Assembly (NCBI RefSeq): GCF_031143425.1
Contig: NC_090447.1
Span: forward strand, 844,631,760-844,695,759
Reading direction: 5' to 3'
Origin: Pleurodeles waltl
Lineage: Eukaryota; Chordata; Amphibia; Caudata; Salamandridae
Length of the DNA: 64,000 nt
Made by a program: the position numbers and the translations under genes. This document shows positions 1-11,001 of this stretch, piece by piece (the stretch's first letter is position 1; every line of letters begins with the position of its first letter). Under the pieces are notes generated by a model. It was given only the letters and a program-made list of their open reading frames with translations, was not told the origin of the DNA and searched no databases.

Positions 1-940
1 ATAGAAATCTGTGTGTGAACATGTGATGATTGTTAGCCAATCTGCAAAATAAGTAGCTGACTGTGTGTAATGCTAGGGAAACCTAGGCCCATGGTTAGAC
101 ACATAAATCCCCATATTTTGCAACACATGTACACGCAATAACAGCATTAAAATCCAACATCTATTTGTATTTTGCTAAGTCGCCCCCTCTCTGCGTCACA
201 AAATGTTGCAAATGCTGCGCTACATAGGTATACATATGTGTCCTAATGTGTATTTGTTGCAGAATGTGTATGAAGACCTATGCTACCAGTCCGATGGCTC
301 ATTTTTGCAACACATACCAGATGCCTGTAGCTGCATGTAATGTAGTGTTGCATTTGTGTCAGAAAAGCAACACGTGAACTGCTCTATTTGTACTCCACTG
401 GTCATAATGGCCAGTGAGTACGTCATGTAGAAACAACATACCTACATATGCAGACACCATAGCTAGACAGAAAATTGGAAACACATGATGATGCTATACA
501 TGTGTGTTGCCTTCACGTCACATGAAGTTAGTCATGTTGTTCACACATATGTCACATGTGTGTCTGGTTGCTGTGTGTTGAACCTGTCCACATAGCCTGT
601 TTGATTGTGAGTGGTCATGCAGTCCTCATGGAACCAGTTTTGGAATGTCTCTCTGGGATGCACATGCTGAGATGTATGGTTAACATTATTGTTGGGGCAT
701 ACCAATGGAGGATTAACTTGGACGACACATGACTGTCCTGGCCACTGCATGAGTGTAGTAGGGTGTAACACTGGAGCAGGAGACTCATCCAATGATAATG
801 TTGAATACAAAGTCATCCATGCAGGATGAGCATGTGTGAAAGTCTATCATTACCATGTCATATTCACACAGTGTCATTGTAGCAGAAATTATTTGTCCGT
901 TCACCCAGTCTGAGTATAATCTTTGTTTCATGCTTTACAG
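1..940. other. AT-rich sequence upstream of first visible exon
   Basis: I see no gene here. The stretch is rich in TGTGT and ACACAT words and ends in a good splice acceptor (pyrimidine tract then ACAG at 937-940). It is probably intron of the gene that continues at 941, with earlier exons left of the window. Confidence 0.4.
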
Positions 941-3371
941 GTGGACCAGCCCCGTACACCGTGGGAGAGGTGGCCCATTTTGACGACCCCGATACCTACA
1001 GTGAGTGTCGCCTGAGTGCTATTTACATTGTTTGGTAATGAAGCATGATGGATTACTGTGTGTTCAAGAGAATTCATGATTTGATGTGCTGGCCGTTCAT
1101 TGGCTTTGTTGTTTTAGTGTGATATCAAATTTGAATAATGTTTCTGTAAAGCAATACCTAGTCATCTCTCAGATTGAGGGGTTGTAGCCCATTCAATTAG
1201 GGCGGCAATTGGGAATGGTATGACTCATTTGGAATACACTGGTCAATGTTAGACTTGGTCAGGGACTTGCCATCAACTGAGTCTGCATATCAGACTGACA
1301 GTCTCCCAGATAGCTTAGGCACATGGCTTTGATGACAAGTGTTTCTTCCTAGTTGAGGATGGACTGTGTACACTGTAGGTCGGATCTTCCGGGGCCATGT
1401 ACTTCCACAAGGTGAACTCGAAGTGTATGTGACTTGAGTGCAATGGCCTAGGTGTTCAGTTGAATCATGTGAATGGGTGTTCTACCTCCTCTGTGTGTGT
1501 TGTTAAACATGCCTCACTAATAGTATGTTATGTTGGGCTAAGTCATATCATTTTGACATGTGTGGACCTGGGATGTGACAAGGTTGGGCTGACTACAACG
1601 TGTTGCTAGCCCTTCATAGGTGTTGTGTGTGAAGGCACATACTTGTTGAACTTTCTGTACACTCCTGGGTGTGCATTGAACACGGGATTGTTGGTTGTTC
1701 TTCCCACACCACCCACAAAGACTGGGATGTTACTGTGAAACAGGGTACCTAGGACTGTAGCACCCAGTATGTTACACGTACTTGACACCTTTTGTGACTT
1801 GAGTTAGTACCTAGGGCCAGAGTGAGAAAAATGTCTACACGTTGCAAATGGCATAAATATATGTTTGTGATTTGCAAACGTCTGTTTCCTATTCCAAAAT
1901 GTATTTGGTGGTCATGTACATATTAGGAAAATGCTTTTCAAAATGGAAATGATAAAGGGGTTTACCAGACCTACTTGCAAATCACAGTGGTAGGCAATCC
2001 CATTTGCAACCGAGTACGTGGTTGCAAAGTGAGCAGCTGTTATCATCCACTTGAAGTGGATTGTAACCAACTTGCTGACTGGAAGGGGTCCTCATTGTTA
2101 ACCTTCACCTTTGTGAGTGGACCAAAATAATCCTGCACAAAACAGCCAGTGGTCTAAGGGACCAATAATTACCGTGAAAATTTCCAAGTTGAATTGTTGT
2201 GTTTTTAAACTAATTGCAGCTCATTTTCCTTTCAGGTAAATGGCCTACACTTGGGGAAAAATTACTTGCTTCATTTAAAAGCAGTCACGTCTATGGATTT
2301 CTGCTGGTCCCAGCAGGTCTCCATCCCCGTGAGTGCCCATAGTCGCTACGGTGGGGCAACTTGGAACCCACATCATTGATGTTCATGTGGTGGGTTTTCG
2401 GGACCCCATAGCGACTCGCAGACGGTGTCAGAGACACCGTTCTGCTTTGCATAATTGCTAGTTGTTATTTCAAGATTCCTACATCTGACCCCTAGTGTGG
2501 ACATATGATTCTGGGCCAGGGGTTCAATCTTAGCACACAACTAATTCCAAATGCCATTGAGTGAGGAGTGTGATTGTTATCACATAGAATGACATATGTA
2601 GTGAAGTCAGTATGCGGAAGAGCTGGTGCCATAATGTCTCATGCCTTAGGTATGATTTGGTTGAGTAGTTTAGGGTGATGTCATCCATCATGTAGAGACA
2701 TGTATATGCTAGGTGTGATATGCCCTTAGGTATGCAGGATTCACATGTACTTCCTCTGAGCCTTTCCGTGAACTATGTTGTAACAATTGCTGCAAAAAAT
2801 ACATTTCTAGTAATGGACAAATGACCCATGGTGGTATTCAACCCACTGTAAATTCAATGCTCAATATTTCCCTTTTCTCTTCACAGCTGCAAACCTGAGT
2901 GCTGCAGAGCGCAACCATTTCGAGCGCCGTGCAATGAGGTACAGGCACATCCTGCAGGTGCAGTGTGGGTATCGGAGGATGGCCCGCAGATATAATTCGG
3001 ATCGGGCCTCCGGGGCGTGGTATGCCACACCACAGGCTCCCCCAACGGTGCCACCAACAACCACCGCCACTACATCCACCAGGTCTGCCCAAGGGGACAC
3101 AGCAACGGACCAGGCATCTTCATCCAGACCTGGACCCAGCCGTGTGTTGGGAGCAGGGCTGTCCCGTGGCCACTCCACTCCAGCAACAACCTCCACCTCC
3201 ACCGGCACCCAGACCAGCACTGACCCTCCTATTGACCCTGCAGCCTTCCAGGCATTGTCCAGAAAACTGGACAGGTTGATCCGCAAGGTTGACAACCTTG
3301 CGGAGGACATGAATGAGGTGAAGAAGAAGGTGCGCTCCATCCGGCGCACACTACAGAGGGCAAATCTGTAG
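941..3371 (+). CDS. Spliced transposon-associated gene, C-terminal exons, unrecognised family
   Basis: Two exons join in frame. Exon 941-1000 follows an acceptor (TTTACAG) and is followed by donor GTGAGTGT at 1001. Exon 2887-3371 follows TTCACAG and ends with TAG at 3369-3371. The short exon encodes a segment with PYTVGEV and HFDDPDTY. The second begins ANLSAAERNHFERRAMRYRH, has a basic stretch, then a Pro/Thr/Ser-rich linker of about 75 residues. It finishes with a helical, charged segment (LSRKLDRLIRKVDNLAEDMN, then a KKK-rich end) that looks like a coiled coil. The start codon is not visible. I do not recognise the family. Proximity to the Myb-like gene on the other strand suggests it is a second gene of the same transposon. 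No internal stop or frameshift is seen in these two exons. Confidence 0.5.
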
Positions 3372-3578
3372 TCATTTTGCCCTCCTGAACTTTTACCCCT
3401 CCCCTCTCACCTCTTTCCTTTTTCATACTGTTAGTTGGGTTTGGGGGGTTAGTTATAGGATAAGTATAGGAAATTAGCTTAGTTAGTGTTAGGTAAGAGG
3501 GTGGGGGGTCCTTATTATTTCTATCTAATATTTTTGTGTGGGTGGGTGGGTGTTACGAAATGTTGGGATTCCTGTTTA

Positions 3579-3614
3579 ATAAAAAAAAAAAAATATATAT
3601 ATATATATATATAT
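3579..3614 (+). terminator. Polyadenylation signal and A/TA tract
   Basis: AATAAA at 3579-3584 lies about 210 bases after the stop codon of the + strand gene and runs into an A tract and a TA repeat. A second AATAAA occurs at 3838-3843. Either could serve as the 3' processing signal of the gene ending at 3371. Confidence 0.4.
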
Positions 3615-3619
3615 GTTTG

Positions 3620-4900
3620 TTTAGGATAGTATAGTATGTGTGTAGGTTAGTAAGTGTTGTCCTGCATGTGTCTTGTCTCTTAATGGTGGGTGGGGGGTTG
3701 ATGTTTAGTTCGTTTCGTTACATGTGTAGAGTAAGTTTAGCTTAGGTTAGTTAGGGACAGTTGTGGGTTAGTAGTAGTCAGGTTAGATCAGTGTAGGTTT
3801 ACCTTTCCCTTAGTTGCCTCTTTTATTACTACTTTGAAATAAAAAAATTGTTAACCCTTTACCTGATGCGTTAGTTGCTACCTTTTCATAGCCTTGACAT
3901 CAGTGTAGCAGAAAGTTTTAGTATGACATTTGTGTTCCATGCTCGCTATCCCCAGGCTAATGAGGTTTAACATGCCAGCTACCCGTGTGCTAACTTGGTA
4001 AGTATCCACCATGTGGGAGAGCCAACATTGGTAGTGTGCATTGATCATCAAGGTTTGGGGTTGGTATGTATCCTACTTCACAAAGAGTGCTTCCCGACTT
4101 GTTATTGTAGGTAAATAGATAGGTCGGACAGCATTGTGAAGTTCAGGGAGAGCTTTGTAGATGAGGATTTGTTCACACTCTTGTCTTGTTGCTGTCATTG
4201 CTGACCTACATCATGTGTGTACTGATTCAGCATGACTTTCCTTCATGGAAGTATACGCCGTAAGGGTGATTGATGCAGTGTAATTTGTTTATCATTCCTT
4301 TCATTTTACAGCATAATTTCCAATTTTAGTATCGCATGGTGCCTACATTTCTCAGCCACCATTAGTTGTCTTGAATAGCTGTAGATGGTGCATCATTCTG
4401 TCCAACACAGCATGATTGTGTGTGCTTAGTCCCTTCATCAGTTATTTTCCTCAGTATAGTAAAGCTATGATGCAATCCTGGCCACTGCACAGATGTTTCA
4501 GTATACATGAAATCAGGACAGTAGTATAGAGAATCGACATGGTTGCCACACAGCCACTTTGGAGTTATCTACTGCACAGTTGAAGTGTGAAATGACACAG
4601 AGACACAATAGGTGTGCAAGTGATATTTATTTGTAGGTGGTGTAATGCAAAATGTCCATTCACAATGTTAGCTGAGTCCGTTCTGGTGCATTCTTACATG
4701 GTGATCCTACAGACGGGGTGTGGATGATGCTCCTGACATGCTGGGGTGAGGTCACAGACGGTGCAGAGGAACATGAATTGCCAAATGGTAGAAGAGAGAC
4801 ATTCACTGGCAATGGGGACAAGTCATACAGTGGATTGCCGAACAGTCATTGAGGGTAGTTGTAGTGAGACTGGCATGTGTCAAAACGTAGGACCTTGGTC
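3620..4900. other. Gene-free interval between convergent transposon genes
   Basis: The sequence is AT-rich, with many GTTAG/TTAG words up to about 3800. I see no coding exon. It separates the 3' ends of two convergent genes (941-3371 on + and 8416-4923 on -). Confidence 0.4.
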
Positions 4901-4922
4901 AGAGTAGGCCATGGTGCAGGGA

Positions 4923-7900
4923 CTAGGGCTTCCGGGTACTCTTGCGTGTGAATGTTATCTGTTCCATGTCTTCTTCTTCTGATGTGTGTGTTGCCTGGTG
5001 TATCCTTGTTGTTGTTGGTTGTGAAGGGGCAACACACACCTCAGTGTTAGAAGACATGGAGGCAGACATCCCGGGGGCTGATCCCTGTCGAGTAATGAAG
5101 GGCAGTACTGCAGCAAGGAGGGCCTGCTGGTTTTTCAGAATGGCAGCCACATCCCGATGGTAGGCAGCCAGGTCGGCCCTGAGGGGTTCTATGTTGCATT
5201 CGTGCACACGTTGACTGGCTTGCAGTTGGAGTTGTTGTGTCAACTGGATGACAGCTGTGCAGATTTCCTTCTGTGTTTTTAAAAGTTCCTCCAAGAGCGA
5301 TGTTCTGGCTTGCATTGCAGCTGCCTGATCAGCAGTTGATAACATGCACGAACGCACCCCCTCAAGGCTGGCTGCCATAGTTTGCATCCCCACCCGCACC
5401 TCCTTGGCCAGCTCCCGCTGGACCCCAACGACAGTTCTTTCGAAGCTGGTGCCAGTGTCGTCAGAGTCCTCAGCTGTGTTGGAGCTGGCAGGTCTTACAA
5501 TTGGGGTGGCGGGTGGTTCTACTGTGGTGGTTGCTTCTTCTGTGCTCCTCCTTGTGACTGAAGGTGGGGTTCGGAGGCTTTCAAGGACCATGTCAAGGGT
5601 CTCTTGTGGGAGGTTGATGGTCTCGTCATCCATGTCATCAGGGAACTCATGGACAGGCATATCGGCAGGAGATCCGTGTTCCTCTGCAATGAAACAGGGT
5701 ACAATTAGTGTGTCTGTGTTGTGACAATTTTGCTTTAAGATACAAGCCTTTGGATGCCTTAATTTTGTACTCTGTGTTTGTCTTGATATCTGCTGTCCGT
5801 CATAGGGCATTGTTGTAGGCCTATGGCCCACCTGTGTGTCACATGTATGATATGGATCTTTCAGACATGTCTGCCAGGTCGCCTCTAGGTGTTGCTTTGT
5901 AATTATTTAGAAATAGGCGTTTTTTTGTCCTACTCCTCACTCGGTGTTTCACTATTGTTATGGAGGGACATTTTGTTGGGTGGGCTCTCATTATCCTACA
6001 TGTGATTCTTGGCTTTCTAGGCAGCAGGATAGCTAATGGTGTGGGGGACTTAGTTTGACCCACTTGTATATAACTCTGTCACCCAGATATTCAATTTAGC
6101 TCAGACTAACTAGCAGTGCCTCTGGTCTCCCACATCAAAGGAATGTTTAGACATCCGAGCGCATGACATCTTTGGAACTACTCAGGGAAGTGGTGGTCAC
6201 TCAGGTCCTACACATTTCTATCTTTTCCGGTATGTTCCCATACACAAATGACAAAGACAGTATTTGTTTGATATGAAGTTTCATTGTACAACTGACTTGT
6301 AGGAATTTAGGTGTGAGCCCCAATAACCCAAACAATACACACTGTTAGAATTGAAATAGTCTGCAGGAGACTAATACATTAGTACACAACTATCATGGTG
6401 CCTAACAGTTTCTACTCTCCCTCTGCTTGTTCTATGTATAGCACAGCATGTTAAGTTTGGAGCTTGCCTGTCTGAATCACAGGGGAGACATCATCCCTCA
6501 TATCAGAGGAATGGGCTGGGGTCTGGTTGTGCATCAGCAGCAAGGCAGGCAGCATCTAGTTGTGAATTTATGTTTGGAAACTCCCCCATGCGTGTCTTGG
6601 GACGAGGAAGTGAATTTAAAAGACATATGTCATGGTGATGACAAGGTTTCCCTACACAGGAATGCCAGACCTTCAACCCTACCACATCTATCAGCAACGT
6701 ACCAGACGGTATCCTTGACTGGGGCACAGAGTGAATATGTTCTGGCAAACTCCAGTGCAGAAGTAGGCAAAACAGGGTGATTTGACTAATTTACAACACC
6801 CTAGGACTGACTATTTGCTACATTAACTGATAGGAAGGGCAATGAGAATCATTTAGTACAAAGTGCTCTGAGGCTCTTAGATGTGAGCAAATGAGTATAA
6901 GTACATTCAGGGTAAGATGCACAAAGGCCTCCAGCCTGAGGCTAATGCGCAAAGTATACGTTTCACTTGCCACACTACACTCTGACTGACTGTGGGTGCT
7001 GTGACTGCCCTGCCAGCACACTTGCCTCTCAGGCCCTGCCCCATACACTTTTTATTCACATTGCATGAACTGTACATGTTACGTGGCATTACCTATGCAT
7101 GTCAATGTTACGATGTGGTATGGATGTAAACATTGTTGATGTTTGTATATGATGGGGTATAATGTGTGTCTTACTGGATTGGCCTGTTTATCGTATGAAT
7201 GTCCTATTTTTTTGTAAGACTGTGCAGATGTGTTTCAGTGACCAGTTGCCTGTGTCCCCTCCTCAATGTTGTTGTCTGAGCAGTATGACATTAGTGATGT
7301 AGCCTTGTTAGCCAGGCACGTGAGGGGCCCTGACGTATGCAGCATGTGTGTGTCGTTAGTGCTGTGTGGCTCCTATTGCTGTTTACTTAGGGTTATGTAT
7401 GTGCCAGTTATGGACATTTGGCATTTGAGTGTACTGGTACCTTTGTCTTATTTCTAGGAGTAATTGCAGATGTCATCCTCACCCCCTATTTTAGGTATGT
7501 ATGTTCCAGGGTGGGGTTCCTGCCATTTGGTGCTATAGCTGCACAGAGATGATAGGTGTTATTGTCAACTATGGTGGCAGTTAAGTTGCAGTTGTTGTAT
7601 TTGCTACAGCATTACAGGTAGGGACCTAGTTGATGGGGAATAGATTTTGCAAGAAAAGTGCCTGGATGTGGATTTGAGGTAGTGTCCTTCCCACCTGTCA
7701 CTGCTTTCCCTTGGCTCTCTTGTTGTAATTACAGGATGTCCCCGTGGGACTGTTGTTGTTGCTGTATTTTGTCGTGCCCCAGCTTCGGTCAGTACTGGGC
7801 ATGCCCCCCTGCCGTGCCCCTTTCCCCATGCCACTTCATATATGTGCTGACTTACATGCATTGTGTAGTAGGTATCCCCCCCCTGCTTACAATCCTCATT

Positions 7901-8416
7901 ATTGCATTTGAATTCCCCATGCGACTTACCCTGCATGTGCGTTGTGTCGTGGTAGTCTGCGCTGGCCAGTCCTTGAATCCCTGTGACGATCTCCTCCGGG
8001 ATGACGGCTGCGACCATCTCCTCCATGTGGTCCAGGGCCACCTGTTGTGCTGGACTCCCCCCTCCAGTCTGCATTGCTGCCTTCCTGTTCCTGGCCATTT
8101 TCTCTTTGGTCCTACGTTTGCAGTCATGCCAGCGTTTCTTACACTCGGTGACTGTCCGGCGTTCTTCAGCCACACTGTTAATCTTGTCCACAATTTGTTT
8201 CCAGATGGCCTCTCTCCTACTGAGTGGCAATTTTGAGGTGATGAAAAGTTGGTGCTGGTGTTCCGTCACCTCTTTCACCAGGATTTCCTGCTCCTCTGCA
8301 CTGAAGCGACACTTTCTTTTTTTTTTTTAAATGTCCTGGTTCCTGTATGCTTCCTCCTGGCTGGTTCCTGGTCTGCTCTCATCCTCCTGGGGTTTGTTGG
8401 GGCATCTAGGATCCAT
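4923..8416 (-). CDS. Myb/SANT-like DNA-binding protein of Harbinger element, two exons
   Basis: Exon 1 spans 8416-7930 and exon 2 spans 5683-4923. The donor is G|GTAAGT at 7929-7924. The acceptor is TTGCAG ending at 5684. The phases match (one base carried over). Exon 1 has ATG at 8416, a basic KKKRK patch, then a Myb/SANT-like trihelix domain: FSAEEQEILVKEV, a middle helix with REAIWKQIVDKIN, and a third with TVTECKKRWHDCKRR. Exon 2 encodes an acidic segment, a Ser/Thr/Pro-rich linker and a long Leu/Gln-rich helical region likely to form a coiled coil, ending at 4923. In known Harbinger systems such a protein binds DNA and partners the transposase. The one visible defect is an in-frame TAA at 8329-8327, just before the KKKRK patch and next to an A run. 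It could be genuine decay, or a sign that the start lies downstream or in another exon. Confidence 0.65.
5684..7929 (-). other. Intron of the Myb-like gene
   Basis: This interval lies between the matched donor and acceptor of the Myb/SANT-like gene. I see no further exon or recognisable RNA. Short open frames inside it lack family features. Confidence 0.45.
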
Positions 8417-8680
8417 TTTGGGTCTCCTCTCCTGAAAGGGCAGTTTTCGCGCAAAAATGTAACGCAATAGCGTGAAAAAAAACGGCGTTTTCACGATTGC
8501 ACTGTCGTAAATCGACCCACAGTGATGTGCGTCGCATTTACGTTGGTTTCCTTTATGACAGACCGACGCTGTGTGCGTCACGAAATAATGACTCCCACCT
8601 GTTGGTTGCGCCGCCGTACGTCAAAGTATAAATTTGACGCCCGCATGGCGCTTCCAAATGGCGTTAGACGGCGCAATTTT

Positions 8681-8735
8681 TTTTGACGCAAAACTGCGTT
8701 TGCGCAGTTTTGCGTCAAAAAGTATAAATATGGCC
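8681..8735. repeat. Terminal hairpin of Harbinger-like element
   Basis: A perfect 18-base inverted repeat, TTTTGACGCAAAACTGCG (8681-8698) with its complement at 8703-8720, surrounds a TTTG loop. It is followed by AGTATAAATATGGCC, the same outer end as the MITE at 25614-25748. I read this as the right TIR and subterminal hairpin of the element to its left. Confidence 0.6.
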
Positions 8736-8736
8736 C

Positions 8737-9020
8737 AAAATGACACTAATTCGGTGCAAACAGAGTATAAATATGCAGCAGAGTATAAATATGCCCCTAA
8801 ATATGGCGTTAAGGCCATAGAGTCATTTTTTGCACGGGAACGCCTACCTTGCATCTCATTAAGGCAAAGTAGGTCTCCACTTTCAAAAAATGACTTTAAC
8901 TCCATAAATTTGGTGCTAGAGGGGTCTAGCACCAAAGTATAAATATGGAGTTAGTTTTGCACTGAATTAGAGTAAAAAAAATGACACTAATTTGGTGCAA
9001 ACAGAGTATAAATATGCCCC
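8737..9020. repeat. Hairpin-rich MITE-like cluster, unit 1
   Basis: The segment contains four copies of AGTATAAATATG (8764, 8782, 8936, 9005), with a fifth in the adjoining hairpin end at 8721. It has a perfect hairpin with arms TGGTGCTAGA (8911-8920) and TCTAGCACCA (8925-8934). It also has an imperfect inverted pair built on GTTTTGCACTGAATTAG and ACTAATTTGGTGCAAAC. Open frames across it on either strand are readthrough of repeat DNA, not genes. Confidence 0.6.
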
Positions 9021-9382
9021 TGTATCTCTGCAGATTACCTTGCTACCTGAAGTGCATAGGTCTCACGGGCAGGTGTCAGTGCTACATGTTTTTGAAACAA
9101 TAAGGCTTTTAGTCTGCTTAGCTTGTCAAAATTTAAATTAGAATTAGCAATTTGAAGCTATATGTCTACTACTTTCGCCTGTTGCGTCGGGTGGGGAGTA
9201 TGTTATTGCAACAAGTTACTATTTTAGAGACGAAAACTACTTAGGCAGTTCCAGATCGCATTCCACAACAGCTCTCGCTGTTTAGAAGCACATTACTTCC
9301 ATTAGAGAGCACCTGGAATGCTGGTCAAATTAAGGGAAGAGGAACTCCCTTCAGATAACAGTCCAAAGTCACTGCAGAAGCA
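9021..9382. other. Possible 3' flank or LTR of the ERV, unit 1
   Basis: There is no coding potential here. On the - strand it lies just past the env-like frames of the ERV fragment, so a 3' LTR would be expected. No second LTR copy inside the unit supports this, so it stays unassigned. Confidence 0.2.
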
Positions 9383-10302
9383 TTACAAGCTCCGTGCAAA
9401 GGACAGATGCTTACAAACCACTGAAAGGCTCACATAAGTCTTGCATTCACTACCTCTAAGAAAGACCTCTTTCATACAATTGAAACATTTGTACGAGAAG
9501 GGTAGCTCCCTCACATCATGAACGTAGCTATCTCCTAGCTTTTTGTATATGCTTAGTGGAATGTTTTTCAAGCAAGATGTGAACTGTAGTGTTGAAATAG
9601 GCAGATTGATAACACTACAAATTAACCATACCTCCAATGGAATTTCCACCACAGTAGAGGGAAACTTTTCTAACTTCTTGATATTTAGCATAACATAGAT
9701 CACTTCTTTCTTAGCCATTATTAGTTGTTGCATCAAATCAAATGCAGCAAATAGGTATTTTGCTCTATCTGATTGCCATGGAATGCAACAATTTTTCAAT
9801 GTCGGTAGTGTCCGAACTAACTGCATAATGGACCTATGTTAACTCCGTCCATGTCGTAAAGATAACATGTCAGTTTTCATAATGTCACATGCAGAAGAAA
9901 TGATGTTGTTAAGAGTGTATATATGGTCAGACAAGGTGTTAATTCCATTATCTACAATGGGTAATGCTTTCTGTAAGTTCTCCTGATCTATGTGCCGTAA
10001 CCAGGCAGCGACTTCTTGTTCTGAAAGTTTTGTACTAAATTGCGTAAAATAAGCAATTTTTACGTTGACTTCTGGGGCCTAAGAAGAAATCTTGTATGCC
10101 TGTGTTATTTGACAGGAGACTGATGTGTTCTTTTGCAGCGTCTAATGAGGAACCTTTTAATCATTGCTGTCATAGTTTTCCTATGCTGTATGTTGTCAGA
10201 ATACCCAAATGTTTTGATGACACATAGTGAGGGTCTGGTCTGTTCGCCTCTAAAATACCCCGCAGAGTTTATAAAATGTGCATGGCAACCATTTGTGTCC
10301 AT
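9383..10302 (-). pseudogene. Possible ERV env remnant, unit 1
   Basis: Downstream of the integrase remnant on the same strand are three open segments: 10302-10105, about 10045-9839, and 9826-9383 (147 codons). They are separated by stop codons. They contain hydrophobic and cysteine-containing stretches and heptad-like Leu/Ile spacing. Position after pol is the main argument for env. I cannot recognise a specific envelope family. In this copy the middle segment lacks the ATG present in unit 2 (ACG instead). Confidence 0.35.
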
Positions 10303-11001
10303 TGGACACCATAATCACCCGCCAGGGCTTGAAAGTTTTGTATTAAATGTTCCTTCTGGACCCACCGATCGAGCTGTTCTTCAGTTGCATTAATGTATTT
10401 TTGTCACTTGTAAACTTTCGCGGGAGTGGGAATACTGAGCACAATCAATTATTAAATTTTCCCCAAGCCTAGACAACTTGTTTGGTGCACTGTGACATTA
10501 AAAAATATAATTTTTAAAGGCATCAGGCATGCTCTCAATATAGCTTCCTTTACCTGTATTTACCAATTGTTAGTAGAGATAGTGAGAGCCACAGATAGTT
10601 CCATGGATAAATGAAATAGTTAATTTTGAGCCACTATTTCAACTAACGTGGTCTTGACAATGGTTTAGCAGCAGAAGTGGATGCATCAGAAAATGAATCA
10701 TTGTGATCTGCAAAGTATCCAAGAGCAGTTAGTGCAAAAGTGTGAGCCATGTGAGGAAGTGGAGAACTAGCAGAAGTCTCCTTCAATGGTTTGTAGTAGA
10801 AGGTTCAATCAGTTTGAGTTGTGTTTGAGTAGTATTTCTCATTATTTTGGTCATTTTTTGTCACAAATGAAGAAGTGGTACTAATGAGAAATCATTTTCC
10901 ACCTTCCTCGAGCTCGGGGAGTGTCATTATCACTGCTTAAAACCTGTAGAGGAACTTCCTAGTCTGCACTGAGAGGGATTCAGGAACTACCCAGGAGTCC
11001 T

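Larger units (their letters stand above)
1..8735. mobile_element. Right-hand portion of a Harbinger-like DNA transposon
   Basis: The right boundary is a perfect hairpin followed by GTATAAATATGGCC, nearly identical to the ends of the intact TAA-flanked MITE at 25614-25748. Inside lie a spliced Myb/SANT-like gene pointing inward from the right end and a spliced + strand gene with a coiled-coil C-terminus. The 300 bases before the end are rich in GCGTCA/TGACGC motifs, as expected of subterminal binding sites. No transposase is visible, so it would have to lie left of the window or be deleted. Treating 1-8735 as one element is an inference, because the left TIR is not in view. Confidence 0.5.

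Noticed and set aside
8621..8942. Open frames of about 100 codons on both strands across the MITE cluster, repeated at 17236-17470
   Set aside because: They run through hairpin repeat DNA with self-complementary sequence, have no domain features, and exist on both strands because the DNA is palindromic.
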